Below are positions 23,713 through 29,688 of a stretch of 64,000 bases of DNA, piece by piece; position 1 is the first letter of the stretch; every line of letters begins with the position of its first letter. A model generated the notes under the pieces. The model had not been told where the DNA came from, searched no databases, and worked only from the letters and a program-made list of their open reading frames with translations. Location of the stretch: positions 2,728,001 to 2,792,000 of the forward strand of contig CP101406.1 in the NCBI GenBank assembly GCA_024758765.1. The letters are read 5' to 3'. The position numbers and the translations under genes were made by a program. The stretch is from Mycobacterium sp. SVM_VP21. Lineage in GTDB: Bacteria; Actinomycetota; Actinomycetes; Mycobacteriales; Mycobacteriaceae.

Positions 23713-24065
23713 TGGCAGTGCGTCGTCGCCGGCCGACGGTGACGGTGGTCTACCGGCCGGATATGCCGCGGGAATTGCTGGAATACCGGCCGGGCGCGTG
23801 GATGGACCAGCCGCTGGCGCCGGCCGGTACGGAGACATGGGAGCAGCAGCTCCGAGCCGCGTACCAGCGTTGGCGGGCCGCGGTGGACGCCTGGCATGAA
23901 GAGCATGGGCACAAGCCGTTTCCGCCGGGCGCCGGTCAGCCGTTGGGTGACGTGCCGTTTTGCGGTTCCGATGCCGAGCATGAGTGCTCGGGTGCTGAGT
24001 GCGTGCATCGGCCGCCGCGAATTGCGAGTTTTGGGAGCGCGCTGGGGGTGGGCGGCGATGAGTGA
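23712..24065 (+). CDS. Hypothetical element protein downstream of the small terminase
   Basis: 117 residues, basic N-terminus (MAVRRRRPTVTVVYRPDM), a helical middle with several Trp (WEQQLRAAYQRWRAAVDAWHEEHGHK) and a Cys/His-bearing tail (PFCGSDAEHECSGAECVHR) that could form a small zinc knuckle. Family unknown. It is coupled to the terminase gene by TGATG and to the following gene by an eight-base overlap. The location suggests a packaging accessory, but nothing in the sequence proves it. Confidence 0.6.
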   Translation: MAVRRRRPTVTVVYRPDMPRELLEYRPGAWMDQPLAPAGTETWEQQLRAAYQRWRAAVDAWHEEHGHKPFPPGAGQPLGDVPFCGSDAEHECSGAECVHRPPRIASFGSALGVGGDE

Positions 24066-24357
24066 CGCGCAGCTGATTGGTGTGCGGGGCCGGCGCGGTG
24101 GTCTGACGGCGCGTGCTGCCGCCGAAATCGTTGCGCTTGACGTGTTGAATGCGGCTGGGGGAGCCGTCGCGGCCGGCGGCCAGCTCGACGGTCACATGGT
24201 GCGCACCCACATCGACCGGTTGCTGACGGCGGAACAGGGGACGGTGGACGGCAGGCTGGCCGCTGCTGCGGCCAAAGCGCAACCGCTGCATGTGCTCAAG
24301 GTCTGCGAGTCGTGGTGTGGTGGGATCGCGAAGACTCGGCGGGCGGGCCGGTCATGA
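24058..24357 (+). CDS. Hypothetical element protein
   Basis: 99 residues starting at the ATG at 24058, which overlaps the preceding stop in an ATGAGTGA sequence. The N-terminus is basic (VRGRRGGLTARAAAEIVALDVLNAAGG), the middle helical (THIDRLLTAEQGTVDGRLAAAAAKAQPLHVLKVCE), and the end basic. No recognised family. The open frame extends upstream to 23896, but that reading is antisense-like and lacks a ribosome site. Confidence 0.55.
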   Translation: MSDAQLIGVRGRRGGLTARAAAEIVALDVLNAAGGAVAAGGQLDGHMVRTHIDRLLTAEQGTVDGRLAAAAAKAQPLHVLKVCESWCGGIAKTRRAGRS

Positions 24358-24397
24358 GTGGTGTTTGTGTCGGCCGCCGTGGCTATCGTGACCGGTC

Positions 24398-24544
24398 ATG
24401 GACGCGGACAAGCTGACGGAACTGACCGAGTTGCTGAATGAGGTCGCTGCGGACGCGGAGGCTGTGCAGAACCTGCCGGATGACGGTGGCCCGCTGCCGC
24501 CGCATGTGAAGGTGAGCCGCCCCAATCGGCCACCGGATGAGTGA
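24398..24544 (+). CDS. Small acidic element protein (48 aa)
   Basis: A short gene: MDADKLTELTELLNEVAADAEAVQ, then a Pro-rich tail ending SRPNRPPDE. The N-terminal half forms an amphipathic acidic helix, and the protein has a net negative charge. Its end reads ATGAGTGA, with the next gene starting on that ATG (24537), the same eight-base junction as at 24058-24065. Coding is supported by that junction and by codon choice; the function is unknown. It could be a small antagonist or adaptor protein. Confidence 0.55.
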   Translation: MDADKLTELTELLNEVAADAEAVQNLPDDGGPLPPHVKVSRPNRPPDE

Positions 24545-25481
24545 GGGGCAGCGGTGTTTGTCGACCGCTGAGATATTCCAGGGCTGTCCGCCACCGTCGG
24601 GCGGTTGGCGGTTCGATCCGATCATCGAGATTGACGGGGTGCTGCAGGTCGGCTGTTTCGATGCCGGATCGCAGGCCTCGATCGCCCCGCAGTGCAGTCC
24701 GTTTCTGGTGCGGATCAACGAGCAGACGAACCGGTTTTACCGAGGTCGGGAGCCTGGGCATGTGCGGTGGTCCGGCGGCAAGCATCGTGTGCCGTCTGTC
24801 GACTGTTGGTGTGGCTGGTATTTCACTGCTGATCAGGGCGCAGCCTGCATCATGACTTTGGCGAGGCCACATTTTTGGGTGCCGCTGCGTGGCTATGCGG
24901 TCACCGAGGTTGCCGCCGAGGGTGTGGTGTTGGGTTCCCGTACGGTGGATGAAGCCAATTCTTGGCGTACCAGTCGGCTGCTGATCGACGGCCCCATGTA
25001 TCTCGACTTGTTCGACGCTGACGATTTCGGGCGTGTGCAGGAGCGGTATCCGACTGCGGTGCCGCACGTATTGCGGTCGCCGTGCCGCAGTTTCGACTGT
25101 CAATTCCCGTCCGGGGGGCCGCCGGGTGTGCCTGATGCCACTATCAGCGAGTTTCTGCGGCAGGTAGTTATCGATCTGTGTGCGGGCCGTGAGGTTTTGG
25201 GGGAGCGCCGGCAGGTTGTGCGTGGCGTCGCCCTGGCGCTGCATCATGGGGGCCGCCGAGATCATCTGGCACGGATCGCGTGGGCCTGCATGGACTACGC
25301 GCGGTTCGGCGAGCGCGGCCGGCTGGCGTTCGAATGCAACCAGCACCGCGATTTTGAGGATTTAGCGGGCGAATCACCGACGGTGTTGGGGACCGACGAA
25401 ATTTTGAGTGATCCGACGTTGACCGCGGCAGAGAAGGCGGTCGAGTTGCACTGGTCAGAGATGTTGACCGGTCGGTGGTGA
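24537..25481 (+). CDS. Unrecognised Cys-rich protein, candidate cargo gene
   Basis: 314 residues, soluble. The N-terminal half includes a segment (SVDCWCGWYF..EGVVLGSRTVDEANSWRTSRLLIDG) that resembles a small CxCGxYA-type module seen in many actinobacterial hypothetical proteins. The second half is helical (ISEFLRQVVIDLCAGREVLGERRQVVRGVALALHHGG). Cys occurs at about ten positions. I see no catalytic motif. It is translationally coupled to the 48-residue gene and followed by a membrane protein gene. Location at the distal end of the element, where satellites usually carry accessory genes, makes it a candidate for a host- or phage-interaction function. Confidence 0.6.
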   Translation: MSEGQRCLSTAEIFQGCPPPSGGWRFDPIIEIDGVLQVGCFDAGSQASIAPQCSPFLVRINEQTNRFYRGREPGHVRWSGGKHRVPSVDCWCGWYFTADQGAACIMTLARPHFWVPLRGYAVTEVAAEGVVLGSRTVDEANSWRTSRLLIDGPMYLDLFDADDFGRVQERYPTAVPHVLRSPCRSFDCQFPSGGPPGVPDATISEFLRQVVIDLCAGREVLGERRQVVRGVALALHHGGRRDHLARIAWACMDYARFGERGRLAFECNQHRDFEDLAGESPTVLGTDEILSDPTLTAAEKAVELHWSEMLTGRW

Positions 25482-25515
25482 CAATTCGATGTGTGGGTCT
25501 TCGGATGAGGGGCAG

Positions 25516-25989
25516 ATGCAAATGACGGGACTGTGCCTACAGGTTTTCGGTTCGGGATTGCAGATTCTTGGCGCGGGGGTAACCGCTTACGGCCTGTTCC
25601 GGGCCTGGAATCGTGCGTCGGGGAAGTTTGACCAGTTGCTTGAGGATGTCCAAGCCTGGTGGGCGAATTGGCGGGTGCAGCGTGCGCGTAAGCGTGAGCC
25701 CTATACGACTTCGTTCGTCGTGGACGTGCCGCCGAGTCTCAGCATGGCCGCCGACCTGGACCTGTCGCAGACGGGCACGCCCGAGGAACGGCTACGGCGA
25801 GCCGAGAACGAGCTTGCGACGTTGCCGGGTCGGGTCGACGAGGCGATTTCGGCTGCGCTCCGTGAGGTGGTCGCCGTGCTTAAAGTGGAGCGTAATGCGT
25901 TCGAGGTGCGGGACATTTACGCCGCCATGGCTGGTATCGCGATAGCTGGCATAGGCGTGGTGGTGGCTCTTGTCGGCTTGTTGATCTAG
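25516..25989 (+). CDS. Two-helix membrane protein with cytoplasmic-type middle domain
   Basis: 157 residues from the ATG at 25516 (166 if from 25489). One hydrophobic segment is at the N-terminus (LQVFGSGLQILGAGVTAYGLF) and another at the C-terminus (IYAAMAGIAIAGIGVVVALVGLLI). Between them lies a charged, partly helical region (EERLRRAENELATLPGRVDEAISAALREVVAVLKVERN) with coiled-coil character. The start has GAGGGG upstream. A strong hairpin terminator follows eight bases after the stop. Membrane effectors of this size occur in phage exclusion and superinfection immunity, but no such role is shown here. Confidence 0.6.
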   Translation: MQMTGLCLQVFGSGLQILGAGVTAYGLFRAWNRASGKFDQLLEDVQAWWANWRVQRARKREPYTTSFVVDVPPSLSMAADLDLSQTGTPEERLRRAENELATLPGRVDEAISAALREVVAVLKVERNAFEVRDIYAAMAGIAIAGIGVVVALVGLLI

Positions 25990-25997
25990 ATCGCAAC

Positions 25998-26040
25998 AGA
26001 CGGCTGCGCCCCTGTCCACTAGGCGGGGGCGCAGCCGTCT
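25998..26040. terminator. Strong bidirectional terminator hairpin
   Basis: A perfect 15-bp GC-rich stem (25998-26012 with 26026-26040) and a 13-base loop, placed exactly between the convergent membrane-protein gene and the minus-strand 105-residue gene. Confidence 0.85.
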
Positions 26041-26046
26041 ATTGGG

Positions 26047-26364
26047 CTAGTTGGTGGTGGCCCACCGGTCGGCTTGCTCAGCGGCCTCCTGCAGGGCGCG
26101 GGCGAGTTGCCGTGCCTGCTGTGGCGTGAGTTCAGTGTTGCCACCGCCTAGCTGCACGCTGGGGCGCCCCAATTGTGCACTGTCGATGATTGTGCCCGCG
26201 AGGGTTTGGATGGCGGTGGCGCAGACGCTGACGGCGCCCACCTGTTGGGGTTCGCCGAATACCACGCGGGTGCCGTCGATGACTTCACTGGCGGCCACGG
26301 CACCAGCCGGCAAGCTAAGCGGTGCGTCGTCGTGGGTCGAGTTGGCGGGGTACTGAGTGATCAT
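26047..26364 (-). CDS. Small hypothetical prophage-type protein
   Basis: 105 residues on the opposite strand to the rest of the element. The N-terminus is Ser/Asp/Pro-rich (ANSTHDDAPLSLPAG). It continues with a beta stretch (TRVVFGEPQQVGAVSVCATAIQ) and a C-terminal helix with a conserved pattern of mycobacterial prophage proteins (LTPQQARQLARALQEAAEQADRW). The ATG at 26364 has GGAAGG upstream; the longer frame to 26424 runs into the TTGCATG pair. Being the only leftward gene, it may be expressed during lysogeny. Function unknown. Confidence 0.6.
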   Translation of the reverse strand: MITQYPANSTHDDAPLSLPAGAVAASEVIDGTRVVFGEPQQVGAVSVCATAIQTLAGTIIDSAQLGRPSVQLGGGNTELTPQQARQLARALQEAAEQADRWATTN

Positions 26365-26406
26365 GGAGCCTTCCGAGTGCGGGGAAGCCTGCTCAGTTCG
26401 ACCGCT

Positions 26407-26425
26407 GTTGCATGACTGTTGCATG
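26407..26425. promoter_or_regulatory. Paired TTGCATG motif near right attachment site
   Basis: gttgcatg at 26407-26414 and again at 26418-26425, an 11-bp period, mirroring the pair at 16803-16821. It lies 48 bases from the right attachment core and about 40 bases upstream of the minus-strand 105-residue gene. Confidence 0.6.
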
Positions 26426-26472
26426 CGACTTGGTTAGTGGCTCTAGATAGCGCCTCTGACCAGGTGAAACTA

Positions 26473-26496
26473 TGGTGCGCGGTACTGGGATTGAAC
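26473..26496. repeat. Right attachment site (attR core) inside tRNA-Val
   Basis: The identical 24-bp copy of the sequence at 16646-16669; here it is the genuine 3-prime end of the tRNA-Val(GAC) gene, which integration leaves functional. Confidence 0.92.
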
Positions 26497-26547
26497 CAGC
26501 GACCTCTTCCGTGTCAGGGAAGCGCTCTCCCGCTGAGCTAACCGCGC
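26473..26547 (-). tRNA. tRNA-Val(GAC)
   Basis: 75 bases including an encoded CCA. The acceptor stem is GCGCGGT/ACCGCGC. The D arm is GCTC/GAGC. The anticodon stem CTTCC/GGAAG holds loop CTGACAC (anticodon GAC). The T arm has TTCAATC. Its 3-prime 24 bases are the attachment core of the neighbouring element. First of three leftward tRNAs. Confidence 0.96.
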
Positions 26548-26564
26548 TTAGAGCCTTGGGACGG

Positions 26565-26635
26565 AGGTGGAGACGGGAATCGAACCCGTGTGCACGGCTT
26601 TGCAGGCCGTTGCCTCACCACTCGGCCACTCCACC
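26565..26635 (-). tRNA. tRNA-Cys(GCA)
   Basis: 71 bases without encoded CCA. Acceptor stem GGTGGAG/CTCCACC, anticodon stem ACGGC/GCCGT with loop CTGCAAA (anticodon GCA), T loop TTCGATT. It lies 17 bases upstream of tRNA-Val(GAC) on the same strand. Confidence 0.96.
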
Positions 26636-26666
26636 GCAAGGGGTTGATGCCACTTGACACCCTCGA

Positions 26667-26738
26667 GCGGATGACGGGATTCGAACCCGCGACCCTCACC
26701 TTGGCAAGGTGATGCGCTACCAACTGCGCTACATCCGC
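26667..26738 (-). tRNA. tRNA-Gly(GCC)
   Basis: 72 bases without encoded CCA. Acceptor stem GCGGATG/CATCCGC, anticodon stem TCACC/GGTGA with loop TTGCCAA (anticodon GCC), T loop TTCGAAT. It is the first gene of the leftward Gly-Cys-Val tRNA unit. Confidence 0.96.
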
Positions 26739-26895
26739 GTGCCTCGGGCGAGATCGTCGCCCGGTGCCTGCAGAACATTAGCGGAGACATGTGAGACAGC
26801 ACAACTCTGCATGTCACAGCGGTGAGTCGCCGAAAAAGGTCCTGCGCATTGATGCTTGGCGGGCTCGGCGTGCTACTGTTCGTCCTCGTTCATCC

Positions 26896-26967
26896 GGTCT
26901 CGTAGCTCAGGGGGAGAGCGTCCGCCTCACACGCGGAAGGTCGCTGGTTCGATCCCAGCCGGGACCA
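26896..26967 (+). tRNA. tRNA-Val(CAC)
   Basis: 72 bases, divergent from the other three tRNAs. Acceptor stem GGTCTCG/CGGGACC with one G-U pair, anticodon stem TCCGC/GCGGA with loop CTCACAC (anticodon CAC), T loop TTCGATC. CCA is not encoded. A terminator hairpin follows. Confidence 0.96.
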
Positions 26968-26975
26968 CAAGAGAG

Positions 26976-26998
26976 CCACCTGGAAGCAGGTGGTTTTT
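26976..26998 (+). terminator. Intrinsic terminator of tRNA-Val(CAC)
   Basis: Stem ccacctg (26976-26982) with caggtgg (26987-26993), 4-base loop gaag, then five T residues. Confidence 0.9.
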
Positions 26999-27234
26999 CT
27001 CGTTTTTGGGCCAGCCTGCCCGGCCCGCAGCGTCTTGCGCTGGACGGGCGCGACACGAACTGGCCCCGGTTGAGCCGGACATCGACGAACGGGGCGTCGC
27101 CGCGGCGTTCTGCGTGCCGGGATGCGGCGCTCCGCTGCATCATCACCATGGACGGCATGCTGGCGGCGTTCAAAACCGAAGCGCGCCCCACGTGTCGCTT
27201 CGCCTACGACGGATGACCGCTGGCGCCACGGTGT

Positions 27235-28116
27235 TCAGCGCAGATGGTCGTTGAGGGCGCCGTCGGTGCCGAACAGGCGTGACCGCCAATGGTCAAGCAA
27301 GGCAACCGTATCCACATCGTCAGGGTGAAATCCCGGGCGTAGGTACACCGCCGCGTCGCGCAGAAATCCGCGGAAGAAAGGCCCGCGGTACAGCGCGGCG
27401 ATTCCCCGCAACGCCCGCCGCGGTTGCCGTCGTGCCGCGGGGTCACGGGCCAGCGAGACGACCAGACCGAGCGCGATGAGCGGAACCGTGGCGGCGATCA
27501 CCACCGCCATCGCCATGATCCGGACCGCCTCGGAGCCGCCGACGGCGCGATAGAGGTCAAAAGCCACCGACTTGTGCTCAAGTTCTTCCACCGCATGCCA
27601 ATTCAGCAGATTCCACACCTCGGGCGTTCCCGGTATGGCCTGGATCTCGTCGGTGGAGAGGATGCGCTCCGCAAGGACTGCGGTGTAGTGCTCCAGTGCC
27701 GCGGTCTGGGCCAGGTGCACCATTGCCGGGGTGCATTCCTCTGCACGAATTCGCCAGCGGTGCACGCTATCCGAATCCTGCCAGCGGATCGGATAACCCT
27801 TGTCTGCGAGCACGGCGTTGAGCCGACGGTGCTCTTGGCCATGGGTGGACTCTTGACCGATGAACCCCGCCACCTGCTTTTTCAGCACGGGGTCGGTGAC
27901 GCGATCGGCAAAGCGGCGCACCGAGCGAATGAAGGATTCCTCGCCCGCCGGAAAACCACCGGACAATCCGGCCAGGAAGTGGCTGAGCACCATGTCGTCG
28001 TCGGCGAAATACTTGCCGTAGCCACCGATGGTGTCGACGCCGTCGTCGAAACGGAAACGGATCCGCCGAGTCTTCGGATAAGTCGGGGCCGAGGGCGGTC
28101 GCCGTTGGCGTGTCAT
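27235..28116 (-). CDS. Di-iron metal-dependent hydrolase-like protein (PF10118 type)
   Basis: 293 residues. The helical core carries the clustered Glu and His of this family: EESFIRSVRRF, QESTHGQEH, ALEHYTAV and HAVEELEHKSVAFD, consistent with a ferritin-like di-iron site. A hydrophobic helix (IMAMAVVIAATVPLIALGLVV) lies at about residue 205, so the protein may be membrane associated. Annotated relatives are called metal-dependent hydrolases but the reaction is not established. The ATG at 28116 is the only good start. The 236 bases between it and the tRNA terminator hold no gene I can support. Confidence 0.8.
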   Translation of the reverse strand: MTRQRRPPSAPTYPKTRRIRFRFDDGVDTIGGYGKYFADDDMVLSHFLAGLSGGFPAGEESFIRSVRRFADRVTDPVLKKQVAGFIGQESTHGQEHRRLNAVLADKGYPIRWQDSDSVHRWRIRAEECTPAMVHLAQTAALEHYTAVLAERILSTDEIQAIPGTPEVWNLLNWHAVEELEHKSVAFDLYRAVGGSEAVRIMAMAVVIAATVPLIALGLVVSLARDPAARRQPRRALRGIAALYRGPFFRGFLRDAAVYLRPGFHPDDVDTVALLDHWRSRLFGTDGALNDHLR

Positions 28117-28190
28117 GAAGCAGAGCGTAGCCAGCGCCGCGCGCTCGGTCGCGGCCGGTTTTCGCGGGTCAGTCCCGCACCTGATCGGGT

Positions 28191-28811
28191 CTACGCCATC
28201 TCGGGCACGTTCAGATGGGCGATCGCCAAATCGAATTCAGCGACTTCGAGCACTTCTGCGCCGGCGTCGTTGACAGCTCGGGCCCAGATCGCCTGCTCGC
28301 TGCTGCGACTGGCCACCAGTGCCGCTCGGTCATCGAAGCTGACCGACGACACCGCGCGTCCCGAATGCCGATCCACCAGCAAAGTGGTGCTGCAGAAACC
28401 GTGGAGGTCCTCCAACTCAGGCATCAGTGCCAGCTTGTAAGTGTCGATCATCCGCTCGCAGCCCGCCGGGTCGGTCTGCAGCCAGGTGACGCGTACACCC
28501 GCGTGCCGCCGAGACCGGTGATCACGGCGCACCGCGGCGATCTCCCAGCGGGTGATCTCGGCAGTGGCGTGGAAGATTTCCGCGGCACGGTCGCACATCT
28601 GCTGAGCGCCGGCCTCGCTTGCTCGCAAGGTGTCCTCATCCAGCCAGGACGAGGTGACGATGCACCGGCCGGCGTCGCGGTCGACCAGCATGGACATCCC
28701 CGCACACCCGTCCATATCGGCCAGGGCCGGCATCACCACGCCGCGGACGTGGGTGATCCCCTCATCGAGGAAGGACGGATGGGCGTGAATGGTGGTTGCG
28801 CGCGCAAACAT
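28191..28811 (-). CDS. Tandem dimeric alpha-beta barrel (ABM-like) protein
   Basis: 206 residues made of two similar halves (residues 1-95 and 105-200), each with the pattern of the antibiotic-biosynthesis-monooxygenase/EthD-like fold: DEGITHVRGVVMPALADMDGCAGMSMLVDRD and RMIDTYKLALMPELEDLHGFCSTTLLVDRH. No catalytic residues are obvious, and many such proteins bind small aromatics. The ATG at 28811 fits. It is followed on the same strand by the di-iron protein gene after 74 bases, possibly one unit. Confidence 0.75.
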   Translation of the reverse strand: MFARATTIHAHPSFLDEGITHVRGVVMPALADMDGCAGMSMLVDRDAGRCIVTSSWLDEDTLRASEAGAQQMCDRAAEIFHATAEITRWEIAAVRRDHRSRRHAGVRVTWLQTDPAGCERMIDTYKLALMPELEDLHGFCSTTLLVDRHSGRAVSSVSFDDRAALVASRSSEQAIWARAVNDAGAEVLEVAEFDLAIAHLNVPEMA

Positions 28812-28919
28812 AGGGGCCTCCGGATGATCGGGGCGACGCCCCGGCGGCGCCGCCGGTCCCTTCCACCATGCTCTCGCTTCGGTGCCGGGACAACCCTTGG
28901 TCGCCCACTAATTCGCTGG

Positions 28920-29576
28920 CTATTCGGTGACGGGGTCCGGTTGGGCTCGATGTTGGGCGTCCAGTTCCGCGATCTGGGCACCGACGCGGCCCTTCAGCGC
29001 GAGGGCAGCGATCAGCCCGGCGAGCAGCGCGATCAGCAGCGCCACCCAGGAGAACCGCGACAGCCAGTGTTCGGCTGCGACCCCGGCGTAATACACCAGG
29101 GCAGTGGTTCCACCGGCCCAGAAAACCGCGCCGGTCACATTCGCGATCAGAAAGTGCGGGTAACGCATCTTCAAGGCCCCGGCCAGCGGGCCGGCCAGGA
29201 TGCGCAGCAGCGCTACGAATCGACCGAAGAACACCGCGCTGGCGCCCCAACGGCCGAAGGACCGTTCGGCGAAGGCGATGTGGCCGGGACCGAAGTGGTT
29301 CGGAAATCGACGGCCCAGGCGGTCGAAGAGCGGCATACCGAATCGCCGGCCGATCGAATAGCCGATCGAGTCGCCGATCACCGCGCCGATCACTGCCGCC
29401 ACCGCAACCCCGATCGGGTCGACCGCCAACTCGTGCCGCGATGACAACAGCGCGGCGCCGACCAGCATGAGCTCGCCCGGCAATGGGACGCCCAGGCTCT
29501 CTATCCCGATAACCGCGCCGACGAGCAGGTAGACCAGGACGGGCGGGATCGAATACAGCAGGACATCCACCGACAT
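28920..29576 (-). CDS. dedA: DedA family (SNARE-associated/VTT) membrane protein
   Basis: 218 residues, with several hydrophobic segments. The DedA motif region is present: GVPLPGELMLVGAALL, then GAVIGDSIGYSIGRRFG, and FFGRFVALLRILAGPLAGALKM with the conserved arginines. These proteins flip or distribute undecaprenyl phosphate or phospholipids. Length matches Rv2637. The ATG at 29576 (MSVDVLLYSIPP) is taken; the open frame upstream overlaps the divergent acyl-CoA synthetase region and is not credible. Confidence 0.9.
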   Translation of the reverse strand: MSVDVLLYSIPPVLVYLLVGAVIGIESLGVPLPGELMLVGAALLSSRHELAVDPIGVAVAAVIGAVIGDSIGYSIGRRFGMPLFDRLGRRFPNHFGPGHIAFAERSFGRWGASAVFFGRFVALLRILAGPLAGALKMRYPHFLIANVTGAVFWAGGTTALVYYAGVAAEHWLSRFSWVALLIALLAGLIAALALKGRVGAQIAELDAQHRAQPDPVTE

Positions 29577-29688
29577 GGGGCCAAGCATGCCCGACGTTGC
29601 CCAGGAAAGCGCGTCACGACCATCGGCGGCCGGCCAGGCGTCACCTAGTAGCGTTGCCCAGGCGTTGCGATCGAATCGAGGAGCGGCA

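Larger units (their letters stand above)
16646..26496. mobile_element. Integrated phiRv2-family element, phage-satellite-like, at tRNA-Val(GAC)
   Basis: About 9.8 kb between two copies of a 24-bp sequence that is the 3-prime end of tRNA-Val. It contains integrase, excisionase, a primase-polymerase/RepA ATPase, an origin-like region, NUMOD4 and HTH small proteins, HNH nuclease, small terminase subunit and several unknown genes. No structural, lysis or large terminase genes are present. The integrase closely resembles that of the M. tuberculosis prophage-like element phiRv2, which to my knowledge also uses tRNA-Val. phiRv2 carries capsid and protease genes; this one does not. The tRNA remains intact at the right end. 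Confidence 0.9.

Noticed and set aside
26999..27234. Possible gene between tRNA-Val(CAC) and the di-iron protein
   Set aside because: Short frames on both strands have no consistent start, motif or ribosome site; probably the downstream end of an eroded gene or simple intergenic DNA.
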